Assembly: GCF_028640845.1 (NCBI RefSeq)
Contig: NC_080540.1
Coordinates: 163,873,438-163,937,437 of the forward strand
DNA length: 64,000 nt
From: Ahaetulla prasina
Lineage: Eukaryota; Chordata; Lepidosauria; Squamata; Colubridae
Direction: 5' to 3'
Shown here piece by piece: positions 21,662 to 30,534 of the stretch. The notes beneath the pieces were generated by a model. That model saw nothing but the letters and a program-made list of their open reading frames with translations, made no database searches and had not been told where the DNA came from. Made by a program: the position numbers and the translations under genes. Numbering within the stretch: position 1 is the first letter of the stretch; every line of letters starts with the position of its first letter.

Positions 21662-23473
21662 ATGGCAGCAATCAAGAAACGCAAGATAGCAAGTGAGTGT
21701 AGAAGATTTCAAACACGGTGGGAAAATGAATATTTCTTTAAAGAAATCAACGGAAAGTGTGTCTGTTTGATTTGCAATGAAGATGTTGCCGTGATGAAAG
21801 AGTATAATGTCCATCGGCACTATGAGACCAAGCATCAGAGCTACGCATCGTACACAGGTGCCAAACGAGCAGAGAAATTCAAGCAAATGGCAGCTAGCCT
21901 GCAAGCTCAACAACAGTTTTTATTTCGTGCTAACAAAATACAGGAAAACGCCACAGCAGCAAGCTATGAAGTCGCAAAACTTATTGCCCAGCATGGCAAA
22001 CCGTTCTCAGACGGTGATTTCATAAAGCAGTGCCTCATCAAAGTCACAGAAGTAATGTGCCCGGAAAAAGTGCAGGATTTCAACAACGTGACCTTATCCA
22101 GAAATACAGTGGTGCGGAGAATCGAGGACTTGTCAGCTAACCTGAAACTTCAGCTGAGAGAGAAAGCTTGTGCTTTTGATTTTTACTCGATAGCATGCGA
22201 TGAGAGCACAGACGCCACAGACACCGCACAGCTTTTAATTTTTTTGCGGGGAGTCGATGATAATTTTTGCTGTACGGAGGAGCTGCTTGATATGATGAGC
22301 CTAAAAGGCACAACGACAGGTGGAAATATTTTTGACGCTGTGTCAGAGGCAATTGAAAAGATGGGGCTTAAATGGGACAAGCTCTGTGGAGTAACAACGG
22401 ATGGAGCTCCGGCCATGACGGGTGAGCGCAAAGGAATGGCATCCATGGTGTGCGTCAAGGTAAAAGAGAGCGGAGGTGAGGCTGTTAGGATGCACTGTAT
22501 AATCCACCAAGAAGCACTGTGTGCCAAGACTGTGCAGCTGGGCGATGTGATGAACACTGTTGTAAAAACTGTCAACATAATTCGAGCTAGAGGACTGTAC
22601 CACAGGGAATTTCAAGCTTTCTTATCTGACATGGATGCTGAATACGGGGATGTACTCTACCACTCTGATGTGCGCTGGCTCAGCCGTGGCTCTGTTCTGC
22701 AGCGGTTTTATTCGCTGAGATCAGAAATTGACAATTTTTTGAAAGAGAAGGACCGACCTCTTCATGAACTGAGTGACCCTCTGTGGCTGGCAGACCTGGC
22801 ATTTTTAGTTGATCTTACTCATCATCTGAATACACTGAACAAGAACCTACAAGGCAAAGAACAGCTGGTATCACACCTGTATGCGCACATGAAAGCCTTC
22901 TGTGTAAAGCTCCGCCTGTTTGAGACACAACTACGAAGCTTTAATGCTGTACACTTCCCTGCGCTGTCTGAAATCAAGTCTGCTTTTCCAAAGGCAGACC
23001 TTTCTGCTAAAAAGGAGAAATATGTTTCTATAATTACATCTCTCGTGACAGAATTCAACCAGCGTTTTCAAGATTTTTCTGTCATTGAAAAACAAATCAA
23101 GCTGTTCTCGACCCCCTTCCTGGTGGATGCAGAAGAAGTGGAGGAGAGTCTGCAGTTAGAACTGATTGAAATGCAATGTGATGATTCTCTGAAGAGTCAA
23201 CATCAGCTTCTCTCCCTCCCTGACTTCTATCAGAATTTGGATCATGCCAAGTTTCCTCTGATGAGACGCCATGCAGAAAGAATGATGAGCCTGTTCGGCT
23301 CAACATACATATGTGAACAAACATTTTCTCTGTTAAATCAGAACAAAAGCAGACTGAGATCCAGAATGACTGATAGCCATCTCTGTGAAGTCCTTCGTGT
23401 CTCAACCACCAAACTTTCTCCTGACATCCCAGCCATCCTTCAATCCAAAGGACAGCATCACTGCTCCCACTGA
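21662..23473 (+). CDS. hAT transposase, intact 603-codon frame
   Basis: This is a cut-and-paste DNA transposase of the hAT superfamily, acting in the nucleus on the element's terminal repeats. A BED-like zinc finger lies near residues 33-58 (C35, C38, H53, H58). Catalytic acidic residues fit D180 (ACDESTDATD), D247 (TTDGAPAMTG) and E552 (CEQTFSLLNQ). A C-x2-H motif (C279, H282) lies in the insertion domain, and the C-terminal LRSRMTDSHL region corresponds to the hAT dimerisation segment. The length is close to that expected for the family, and there are no stops or frameshifts. It resembles the transposase domain fused in vertebrate GTF2IRD2-type proteins. The ATG at 21662 precedes the zinc finger and is the best start. 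A short upstream intron is possible. The frame ends about 1.2 kb inside the right terminus. Confidence 0.92.
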   Translation: MAAIKKRKIASECRRFQTRWENEYFFKEINGKCVCLICNEDVAVMKEYNVHRHYETKHQSYASYTGAKRAEKFKQMAASLQAQQQFLFRANKIQENATAASYEVAKLIAQHGKPFSDGDFIKQCLIKVTEVMCPEKVQDFNNVTLSRNTVVRRIEDLSANLKLQLREKACAFDFYSIACDESTDATDTAQLLIFLRGVDDNFCCTEELLDMMSLKGTTTGGNIFDAVSEAIEKMGLKWDKLCGVTTDGAPAMTGERKGMASMVCVKVKESGGEAVRMHCIIHQEALCAKTVQLGDVMNTVVKTVNIIRARGLYHREFQAFLSDMDAEYGDVLYHSDVRWLSRGSVLQRFYSLRSEIDNFLKEKDRPLHELSDPLWLADLAFLVDLTHHLNTLNKNLQGKEQLVSHLYAHMKAFCVKLRLFETQLRSFNAVHFPALSEIKSAFPKADLSAKKEKYVSIITSLVTEFNQRFQDFSVIEKQIKLFSTPFLVDAEEVEESLQLELIEMQCDDSLKSQHQLLSLPDFYQNLDHAKFPLMRRHAERMMSLFGSTYICEQTFSLLNQNKSRLRSRMTDSHLCEVLRVSTTKLSPDIPAILQSKGQHHCSH

Positions 23474-23645
23474 GAGCAATGTTCTTCACATTATAGGCGA
23501 GTTAGAAATACACACAGTAATCATGTGTCAATATGTTACCTCTTGTGTGTGGCCCGGGCCACACATGAATTTACTAGGCTTATATACTGTTTGTTGTCCA
23601 GTTGTGAAGCAGTTGTGAAATGAGTGATATGGTTGTTAAAAATGC

Positions 23646-24393
23646 CTACAATCGAAGAATGGACAAAACAAAACAACAAATGGACACTCAAAGTATCAAA
23701 TCTGGCAGAGATGACAAAAATCTCCGCTTACTTGAAAGACTATATACTAGAATATATTTTAGAATGGAAAATGTGGATTGATTATATTTAAAATAAGTAT
23801 CAGATAAAAAAAAATATCGAATAGCATATGAGTAAATTTAGGAAATATTTTGTATTAGATATATTTTTGAAGGAGAGGGGAATTGAGAGTGTGACTAAGT
23901 GTGGTGTGACTAAAGATTATAATTTAGGAATTATTTTGGATTATGATTGTTAGTTTTGATACCCTGCATTTTGTTCTGGGAAGTCGGGGTGGGGGGTGGG
24001 GGGTAAGGGGGAGGGGAATTGGGGGGGGGTTTGGTAGAGATGGAGTGATGGTTAATGTACAGGGATTATTGAAGAAATATAATTAATGTAGGGTCGGGTC
24101 TGCATAGTTACCATTTTAGAACGGTGGGGAGGGAGAAAAGAGAGAGTAGGAGGTAGGAAAGAGGAGAAGAGGAAGGAAGAGGGATAGTAGAGGGAGAAGG
24201 AAGGTGTAGGGTGGAGGGAGGAGTGGATGTAGATAAGAGAAGGAGAGGAAGGTTTGGAAAGTAAAAGAAGGTAGAAGAGGGAGTGTTAAAAAGGGTGGTG
24301 GTGACTGGGCAAGCCCGACTAATTGTATATAACTGTACATTGGATGAATTATTTGATATGATTGTAAAAATAAAACTTTTTATAAAAAAAAAA
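23646..24393 (+). mobile_element. L1 3' end inserted in the hAT element
   Basis: The first 170 bp match the ORF2 C-terminus of the L1 at 6522-9716 (compare CCTACAATCGAAGAATGG with 9307). A purine-rich G-run 3' UTR and a poly-A follow. AAAAATGC at both junctions (23638-23645 and 24394-24401) may be the target duplication, though its A-richness makes it weak. Confidence 0.82.
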
Positions 24394-24419
24394 AAAAATG
24401 CTGCAATGGGCATAAATGT

Positions 24420-24646
24420 GAGGATGGTCATAAGTGTGAGGACTGGTCAAAAATTACTTTTTTTAGCCCTCTGAGTAGTTTCTATGCCCATAGCCACATC
24501 CACTCAGTCACATGAGCAGTTAGCCACGCCCACCAGTCACATGACCACCAAGCCACACCCCAAAATAAGCCACGCCCATTCCCCCCCCCCCCCCCCCGTG
24601 GCCCGGGCCTTTGCTTATTTTTCTGTATTTGGCCCTCACTCAAAAA
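24420..24646. repeat. Right subterminal region of the hAT element
   Basis: It contains repeated AGCCACGCCC/AGTCACATGA motifs, a run of about 17 C (24579-24597) and GGCCCGGGCC before the terminal repeat. Similar CCACACCCACC/CAGTCACATG motifs occur in the hAT copies at 33973 and 45701. Confidence 0.65.
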
Positions 24647-24662
24647 AGTTTGGACACCCCTG

Positions 24663-24670
24663 GTCTAGGG
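24663..24670 (+). repeat. Right target duplication of the large hAT transposon
   Basis: GTCTAGGG matches 17899-17906. Confidence 0.88.
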
Positions 24671-25157
24671 CCTATAGATTAATTCTACCCAAGGATTATC
24701 AGCTGTCTAGCACAGTTCCTACAAAGATTATTTTAATGGTTCTCACACACATGAACTCCAATATATTTTTTAACCGGACTGGAATCTACGGAATGAAAAA
24801 CAGAACACAAAATTTAGAAAATGCTAAAAGTAGATGCTGAAGCCAGCACAACAGGTCTAATGTCAACTCAGGTCAGAGAAATTCAGCGTGTGTATCCCAA
24901 ACGCTCTTTGTGTAATAAAACTCAAGCTTTTGCTGTCAAAGCTCCAGCACAGCAGCTGGTAACCGGGGAGGCAAGGGGGGGGGGAAATATAGTGTTGAAC
25001 TTCCAGTACCTGACCCGATGATACCAAACGCAGCAGAGAGGTTTGTTACAGTACTCCTCACATTTCAATCTCTCTAACAACGTGGTTCTTCCAAGGGACT
25101 GTGAAGGAGCACAAAACCCATTATGAAACCAAAATCAGCAACAATTCTAAAGCAGCA

Positions 25158-25192
<35 letters not shown>

Positions 25193-25690
25193 GCCCCAAG
25201 TTTCAGGAAAGGATAAAGAGGAGAATCTGATTAGTTAAAGACCCTTGGCTGCCACTCTTAAGAAAGACTCTGATAGAACAGCAGGTAGACCATTCAAATA
25301 ACCAAGTGGGGCGCCTGTCCCTTGCTCCTCCAGAGCTGGGGAAAACAGATTAGGAACTGTTGCTGGATTTAATCCAGAAATCCCTTTCTAACTAAAAAAA
25401 AAAAAAAGATAGGATAGGATAGTTCCACTGAGCATTTCCAGGGCTAATTCCAGACTTGGGGGGCAGAAAGACTCTCAGGGTAAACAGGTGAGGGAAAAAC
25501 AAGCGCTGCCAACCTCTCTTGTCTCATTATTATAATTACCGGTTCATGCCTCCCATTTGATAAAGCTGTGGTCCCAAATGGATTAAAGAGGAAGGGAGAA
25601 AAGGGAAGCAGGAGCAGAGAGGTGGTTGCCTGCGAAGCAGGGGAGCGAAACTACCCCCGAAGTAAACAAGACTGTCTCGCATGGTTGTTA
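24671..25690. other. No gene recognised; GA microsatellite
   Basis: A (GA)n run lies at about 25160-25189. Otherwise there is no supported feature. Confidence 0.4.
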
Positions 25691-25699
25691 CAGGAACCA

Positions 25700-26340
25700 G
25701 ATCCAGGGTGGTTAACTCAGCAAAACTAGCCGCGCGTGGGACTAAAGGAAGCGGGAGTGGGTGGGGTGGGGGTGGTGGAGAGGAATTGGGGAGGGGTGGC
25801 GGCGGCAGCAGCACATCTGCTACCTTACCCTACCTCTTTCAAAATGCAAACCTCGCCCCTCCCAACCTGCAGCCCAACCCGTTTAATCCGGATCAGCAGA
25901 GCGCGCTCCTCTTACCCCGTGCAGCTTCAGTACGCTGCCCAGACCGGCTGAGCCCCAGCCGGCGCATCCCGGCAGCAAGCGATCAGCGCGCCCTCCCCCT
26001 TTCTCTGGCCGGGGAGGAGCGAGCCCGAGCTTCCCTCCCACGCCGCCCACCTTCGCCTCTCGAGCGGGGGCGAGAGAGGAGCCTCTGCGGGCCCTGCGGT
26101 GGCTCCCCCGCAACACCCACCCACCCACCCAAGTAAGTTCGCACCGGAGAACTCTGCCCCCGTTCTCCATCCATCCATCCATCGCCGCCGCCGCCCTGAG
26201 ATATATCATGCGATCAAGAGACCCGGCCTCTCCGATCTGCAGGCGGGCGATTTATCAAAGCGAAGCGATCGGGCCCCCAAATCTCTCTGCTTCGCAGCTG
26301 TCGAACCGGGGAGTAAACAGCGCTTGAGCGTGCAAAGAAT
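25700..26340. promoter_or_regulatory. CpG island, putative promoter or first exon
   Basis: The block is strongly GC- and CpG-rich, in contrast to the AT-rich surroundings, with no repeat signature. Good donor sites exist in both directions: CAA/GTAAGT on the plus strand (GT at 26133) and CACGGG/GTAAGA on the minus strand (exon end 25916). A minus-strand transcript would run in the same direction as the ZNF385-family exon at 46.7 kb and could be an alternative first exon. The transcribed strand cannot be fixed from sequence alone. Confidence 0.55.
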
Positions 26341-26439
26341 ACGCGCGTCTTTTTTTCAAACTGTTGTGGGTGCACAGAGAAAGAGATCTCCTGCTTTTAT
26401 TTTTCTTTTTTTTATTACATAACTCAAGGCAGCGAACAT

Positions 26440-26572
26440 ATTGTACCACGTTATACCTTGATGAAGGTATCTTTTCTTTTAGCATATGCACCAAGACAAA
26501 TTCCTTGTGTGTCCAATCACACTTGGCCAATAACAAATGCTATTCTATTCTATTCTATTCTATTCTATATCT
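26440..26572 (+). mobile_element. CR1 3' tail with (TATTC)n
   Basis: ATACCTTGATGAAGGTATC through CACTTGGCCAATAA is followed by about six TATTC units (26540-26566). It immediately abuts the mariner-like MITE at 26577. Confidence 0.75.
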
Positions 26573-26576
26573 AATA

Positions 26577-26959
26577 CAGGTGTAGTCCTGGAGTTACCAC
26601 CACAGTGGAGCCCAAAATTTAGGCTGACAAGTGAGACGTTTGTTAAGTGACTTTTCCCCATTTTACCTTGTTAAGTGAATCATTGCATTTGTTAGTCACA
26701 TGGTTGTTAACTGAATCGGGCTTCCCCATTGATCTTTTTTTTTGCTGGTCAGAAGGTCGCAAAAGGGGATTCCATGACCCGGGGACACTGCAACGGTCAT
26801 AAACGTGAGTCAGTTCCCAAGCATCTGAATTTTGATTATGTGACCATGGGGGATGCTACAATGGTCGTTAAGTGTGAAAAACGATAAGCCACTTTTTTCA
26901 GTGCTGTTGTAACTTCAAATGGTCACTAAATGAACTGTTTGTAAGTCAAGCACTACCTG
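26577..26959 (-). mobile_element. Mariner/Tigger-like MITE with TA flanks
   Basis: The termini CAGGTGTAGTCCTGGAG and the inverted CAAGCACTACCTG are each bounded by TA (26575-26576 and 26960-26961). The interior is the reverse complement of 5067-5437, for example GTTAAGTGAATCATTGCA. Length is 383 bp and there is no coding capacity. Confidence 0.75.
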
Positions 26960-27086
26960 TACTCTGTCCTCCTGCCACTTTCTTGACAAGAACAACTCTG
27001 TATGGCTGAGAGAGTATAACTGGTTCAAAGTCACCGAGCTGAGTTTCATGTCTAAAGCAGAATTAGAACTCACCGTCTCCTGTGAA

Positions 27087-27120
27087 GACATTTCGCTTCT
27101 CATCCAAGAAGTTTCTTCAC
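27087..27120 (-). ncRNA. Hammerhead-like core, family B, single arm
   Basis: On the minus strand, GTGAAGA (27120-27114, with C3 changed to G) is followed by one base, a stem II of ACTTCT and AGAAGC around a 6-base loop, GAA, ATGT and C (27087). The layout is the same as at 29264-29297. The missing C3 makes activity unlikely. Confidence 0.45.
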
Positions 27121-27149
27121 CATCTCCTGGTTTCTAGCATGGTGCCTTA

Positions 27150-27530
27150 ACCACTAGGCTAAATTGGCTAATTTATGAGGGGTCCTTCTGAGCTCTGAGC
27201 CTGGTGGTTTTCTTGCAGATGTTTCATTACCAAACTAGGTAACGGCATCAGTGCTAGAAGGGAGTAGGGTTTGCCCATTTTTATATACTAGTGGCTTGCC
27301 CTGTCAGTTTTGGCCAGGAGTGTTCTTGATGGTTCATTGATTAGGCAGTTGTTATACTATTAGTTTGTTTGTCTCCATTTGTAGTTCCATGATTGGGATA
27401 TTGTTTACTTGATTGTTGGTCTAGTTTAATCTTGGTGTTAAACTCTGCTCATATGGGTACTGATTGCTGGTGAGGAAGTGTTTTAGTCTTTTTGTTTCCC
27501 TTGGAGCTTTTTATTTTATGTCATTTATGC
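27150..27530 (-). mobile_element. Penelope-like element terminal region
   Basis: Read leftward, a TATATAAAAATGGGC promoter-like stretch (27277-27294) is followed by the hammerhead-like core at 27251-27218 and an A-rich downstream segment (CAAGAAAACCACC). This arrangement is known for terminal repeats of vertebrate Penelope-like retroelements. No GIY-YIG or reverse-transcriptase coding sequence accompanies it. Confidence 0.55.
27218..27251 (-). ncRNA. Hammerhead-like core, family C
   Basis: The minus strand reads CTGATGC (27251-27245), one base, GTTACC (27243-27238), loop TAGTTT, GGTAAT (27231-27226), GAA (27225-27223), ACAT (27222-27219) and C (27218). Stem II has five Watson-Crick pairs and one wobble. 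One core base (A9 to C) is off consensus. Confidence 0.55.
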
Positions 27531-27918
27531 TGAACTTGCCTATGCACACAACACACACACACATACATACATACACAGAGAGACACACACCAAATACTGG
27601 GACTACTTCATAATGCTGACTTTCTATCACATTCCAAGGCCAGACTTCCTTCTCTAACTTTAAAATCAACACTATAAATGTAGTCAGTATTATGAACTAA
27701 CCCCAATATTTGGGGAGGGGGTAGAATTGAGGATAAGGAAACACCACTTCAAACAGGGCTTGGGTAGACTGGTTTGTACCAAACCAGGCTAAAATAGCTT
27801 TGGGCAATCGTGGCTCACTATTTGTCAGAAACCAAACAGTGTCTTGTGTGAACCAACTCAAGAGTTTGAAAGCTGAATAAGTGAGCTCTCACTCTTTGAA
27901 CTCTTCCATTAATAGTTG
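27531..27918. other. AC/AT-C microsatellite and unrecognised DNA
   Basis: A short (AC)n with ATAC units lies at 27546-27590. Nothing else is recognised. Confidence 0.4.
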
Positions 27919-27926
27919 GTCTAGAA

Positions 27927-28061
27927 CAGGGGTCTCCAACCTTTGCAACTTTAAGACTTGTGGACTTCAACTTCCAGAATTCTTCAGCCAGCTTAGCTGG
28001 CTGAGGAATTCTGGGAGTTGAAGTCCACAAGTCTTAAAGTGACCAAGGTTCGAGACCCCTG
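27927..28061. mobile_element. Palindromic hAT MITE
   Basis: The 135-bp near-perfect palindrome CAGGGGTCTCCAACC...GAGACCCCTG is flanked by identical GTCTAGAA (27919-27926 and 28062-28069). The arms contain ACTTTAAGACTTGTGGACTT. Confidence 0.92.
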
Positions 28062-28212
28062 GTCTAGAAACTGCATTCAATATCTTCAGCACTGACACAA
28101 AGAGCTACTATGTGCGGACTTTCCCATAGCGATAAGAGCTGCATCTGTACATGAGAGGTACTGTAGGCAATTTGGTGTCTTCCAGATGTTTTCAACTTCA
28201 ATACTTATAATC

Positions 28213-28496
28213 CAGGCCAGAGGTCTCCAACCTTGGCAACTTTAAGACTTGTGGACTTCAACTCCCAGAATACCTCAGCCAGCTTTGCTTTGCTGGCTGA
28301 GGAATTCTGGGAATTGAAGTCCACAAGTCTTAAAGTTGTCAAGGTTGGAGACCCCTGGTCCAGGCTGTCAAACTCACAACCTGCGGGCCAGATGCATCAC
28401 ATGCTGGCCACGCCCATGCCCAGTTTAGTGAAGGTGGGGGGAAAATCCCGATATGTCACGTAACGCTGTCGTGACACCATGAATTTGACACCCCTG
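28213..28496 (+). mobile_element. Non-autonomous hAT element split by another hAT
   Basis: The outer element starts CAGGC at 28213-28217, is interrupted, and resumes at 28366 (TGTCAAACTCAC) to end TTTGACACCCCTG at 28496. Flanks TTATAATC (28205-28212) and CTATAATC (28497-28504) differ at one base. The same family lies in opposite orientation at 30660-30800. Confidence 0.8.
28218..28357. mobile_element. Palindromic hAT MITE nested in a hAT terminus
   Basis: The 140-bp palindrome is flanked by ATCCAGGC (28210-28217) and GTCCAGGC (28358-28365). It landed five bases inside the older element. Confidence 0.88.
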
Positions 28497-28543
28497 CTAT
28501 AATCCCTTAACTATATACTACAGGCTACAATCAGTAGTGTATA

Positions 28544-28575
28544 GTTAAGTAGTGTGTGTGTGTGTGTGTGTGTGC

Positions 28576-28660
<85 letters not shown>
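28544..28660 (+). repeat. Compound (TG)n-(GATA)n-(GACA)n, Bkm-like
   Basis: It holds about 13-14 GATA units (28576-28630) followed by about 8 GACA units (28630-28660), preceded by a (TG)n run. GATA/GACA arrays are the core of the Bkm satellite first described in snakes. Confidence 0.93.
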
Positions 28661-28671
28661 TGGAGCTTGTC

Positions 28672-28985
28672 AATCAAAAGGTCGATAGTTCAGCGGTTCG
28701 AATCCCTAGTGCCGTGTAACGGGGTGAGCTCCCATTACTTTCCCAGTTTCTGCCAACCTAGCAGTTCGAAAGCTCGAAAAAAATGCAAGTAGAAAAATAG
28801 GGACTACCTTTGGTGGGAAGGTAACAGTGTTCTGTGAGCCTTTGGCGTTTAGTCATGCCGGCCAAATGACCATGGACTTCGCACAGTGCTGTCTCTTTTG
28901 CTTTGAAATGGAGATGAGCACCGCCCCCCCAGAGTCAGGAACGACTAGCACGTATGTGCAAGGGGAACCTTTACCTTATATATAT
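28672..28985 (+). mobile_element. Sauria-type SINE
   Basis: A tRNA-like head (GGTTCGAATCCC B box, 28695-28706) is followed by the conserved squamate body (CCAACCTAGCAGTTCGAAAG, GTCATGCCGGCCA, GGAGATGAGCACC). The BovB-type 3' tail is AGGAACGACTAGCAC with AACCTTTACCTT. Mobilisation by BovB is established for the family. Confidence 0.88.
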
Positions 28986-29015
28986 ATGTGTGTGTGTGCC
29001 TGTGTGTGTACACAC

Positions 29016-29050
<35 letters not shown>

Positions 29051-29060
29051 TTGTGTATGT
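28986..29060 (+). repeat. (TG)n/(AC)n dinucleotide tract
   Basis: A TG run turns into a long AC run and abuts the first partial arm of the Penelope-like palindrome. Confidence 0.9.
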
Positions 29061-29136
29061 AGGTCTTTGGTTATTCGGGTTTTCTCCTGCGTAAAATATA
29101 TATATATATATATTTGTTTTCTGAGGTTTTCGCGGG
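29058..29136 (-). mobile_element. Partial arm of the family A Penelope-like repeat
   Basis: TGTAGGTCTTTGGTTATTCG through CTGCGTAAAAT duplicates the start of the main palindrome at 29145. It is then interrupted by an (AT)n run (29096-29113). Confidence 0.65.
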
Positions 29137-29144
29137 TGTTTGTA

Positions 29145-29347
29145 TGTAGGTCTTTGGTTATTCGGGTTTTCTCCCGCGTAAAATTGGAAGTGTCTTGGCG
29201 ACGTTTCGACGAAGTCTCATTCGTCATCTTCAGGCTTCGTGCGAAGAAGCACGAAGCTGAAACCTGAAGATGACGAATGAGACTTCGTCGAAACGTCGCC
29301 AAGACACTTCCAATTTTACGCGGGAGAAAACCCGAATAATCAAAGAC

Positions 29348-29352
<5 letters not shown>
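29145..29352. mobile_element. 208-bp palindrome carrying two hammerhead-like cores
   Basis: Arms 29145-29234 and 29263-29352 are complementary with one visible mismatch. The 28-base loop contains an 8-bp hairpin CTTCGTGC/GCACGAAG. Each arm, read outward, bears a hammerhead-like core (29264-29297 plus, 29233-29200 minus). The unit ends in ACCTACACAC and runs into an AC microsatellite. A single-arm copy is at 38193-38300. Inverted terminal repeats with hammerheads fit a Penelope-like element. Confidence 0.75.
29264..29297 (+). ncRNA. Hammerhead-like core, family A
   Basis: CTGAAGA (29264-29270), one U, a perfect 6-bp stem II GACGAA (29272-29277)/TTCGTC (29284-29289) with loop TGAGAC, then GAA (29290-29292). 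A self-complementary ACGT (29293-29296) and C (29297) at the cleavage position follow. A palindromic stem III is typical of small Penelope-associated hammerheads that act as dimers. All core positions except the variable seventh fit consensus, with one extra U before stem II. Confidence 0.62.
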
Positions 29353-29388
<36 letters not shown>

Positions 29389-29924
29389 TACAAATACATA
29401 CATATATCCATACATATGGTTCAAACATCTGGAGGTCACTAAATTGCCAAACAAACTATATATATATGTCCATGTATAAAATGACATCATAAGAAACGTC
29501 CAGATCAAAACATATGGCTTCTAACAAGCTTCACACCCAGACATACTTCACACATTATCCCCTAGATATATATCTTTACAAATAACTGAGTTTGAAAACT
29601 ATACAGAAACACCCTGTCATTACAGTGGCTCCTTACTAGTTTCAACACATTCTGTTACTAATCTTTGCACGTTGGCCAAAACATTAACCCTCCTCAACCC
29701 ACAACCAAATTTCTACTGAACTTCTCATGCGCAAAAGGGATTAATATTTTAGCTTTCAATACAACACACCATTATTCCCTGATGGTAAATGAATTGACTC
29801 TTTGGTGTTGTTTAAATATATAGCAAAGCAATAAGCCTGCCTGCTTTACTAATGTTAGTGGCCTCAGTGAGGCAGATTAGAAGTCTCAGTGATGTTAACT
29901 TGGAAAATGCTTATTTTTTTTATT
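29353..29924. other. AC microsatellite, then unrecognised DNA
   Basis: (AC)n occupies about 29350-29385 with ATAC derivatives to 29410. The remainder has no supported feature. Confidence 0.4.
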
Positions 29925-30215
29925 TTTATTTTTTGTTTACATTTATACCCCGCCCTTCTCCGAAGACTCAGGGCGGCTTACAGTGTATAAGGCAATAGTC
30001 TCATTCTATTTGTATATTTTTACAAAGTCAACTTATTGCCCCCCCAACAATCTGGGTCCTCATTTTACCTACCTTATAAAGGATGGAAGGCTGAGTCAAC
30101 CTTGGGCCGGGCTCGAACCTGCAGTAATTGCAGGCTACTGTGTTCTTAATAAGCCTTAATAACAGGCTTTTACCAGCGTGAGCTAAACCGGCAGTCCCAG
30201 CCTCCAAGTGCAATG
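29925..30215 (-). mobile_element. tRNA-derived SINE with L2-like tail, minus
   Basis: This is the reverse complement of the 957-1240 family. The tail hairpin CCGCCCTTCTCC/AGGGCGG is at 29947-29976, CAGCCTTCCATCC is found on the minus strand, and the tRNA-like head lies near 30190-30210. Confidence 0.7.
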
Positions 30216-30530
30216 AACTGGGCTGGCTTGCACGCTCAATTTTTAGGGTCAACTGTTACAGTAATAAAGAGCTAATCTGAATATTTAAGAACCAGCTATC
30301 TAGAACCACTCATGGGAGAGGAGGGGTGAGATGACGGACACCCGCTCTGGCCTGCTTATGTGCCTTTAATAGTTGCACTGATGTGCCAAAAAGCAGACAA
30401 TCAAGGGAAGCTTTGAACTGCGTAGAGATAAACACCACTGCTAATATCTGGACATTAAGGAGTTGAGAGGGATTTAACTAAGCCTCTCTTCCCCGATTTT
30501 CTGCATGTTCAGGCAGCAAGCTTTGAACCA
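30216..30530. other. No gene or repeat recognised
   Basis: No coding segment or terminus is evident. Confidence 0.3.
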
Positions 30531-30534
30531 CAGA

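Larger units (their letters stand above)
17907..24662 (+). mobile_element. Large hAT transposon, potentially autonomous
   Basis: The left terminus CAGGGGTGTCCAAACT (17907-17922) is a perfect inverted match to 24647-24662, and both ends are flanked by GTCTAGGG. GGCCC-rich subterminal motifs follow at each end (GGCCCGCGGGCC on the left, GGCCCGGGCC on the right). In order the element holds a GC-rich minisatellite (about 18150-19620), a CpG island (about 19640-20640), nested CR1 and MITE pieces, a full transposase gene (21662-23473), and an L1 tail inserted at about 23646-24393. The 8-mer has the central TA typical of Buster-type hAT elements. The alternative is two separate insertions whose flanks match by chance, which I consider unlikely. 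Confidence 0.82.
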
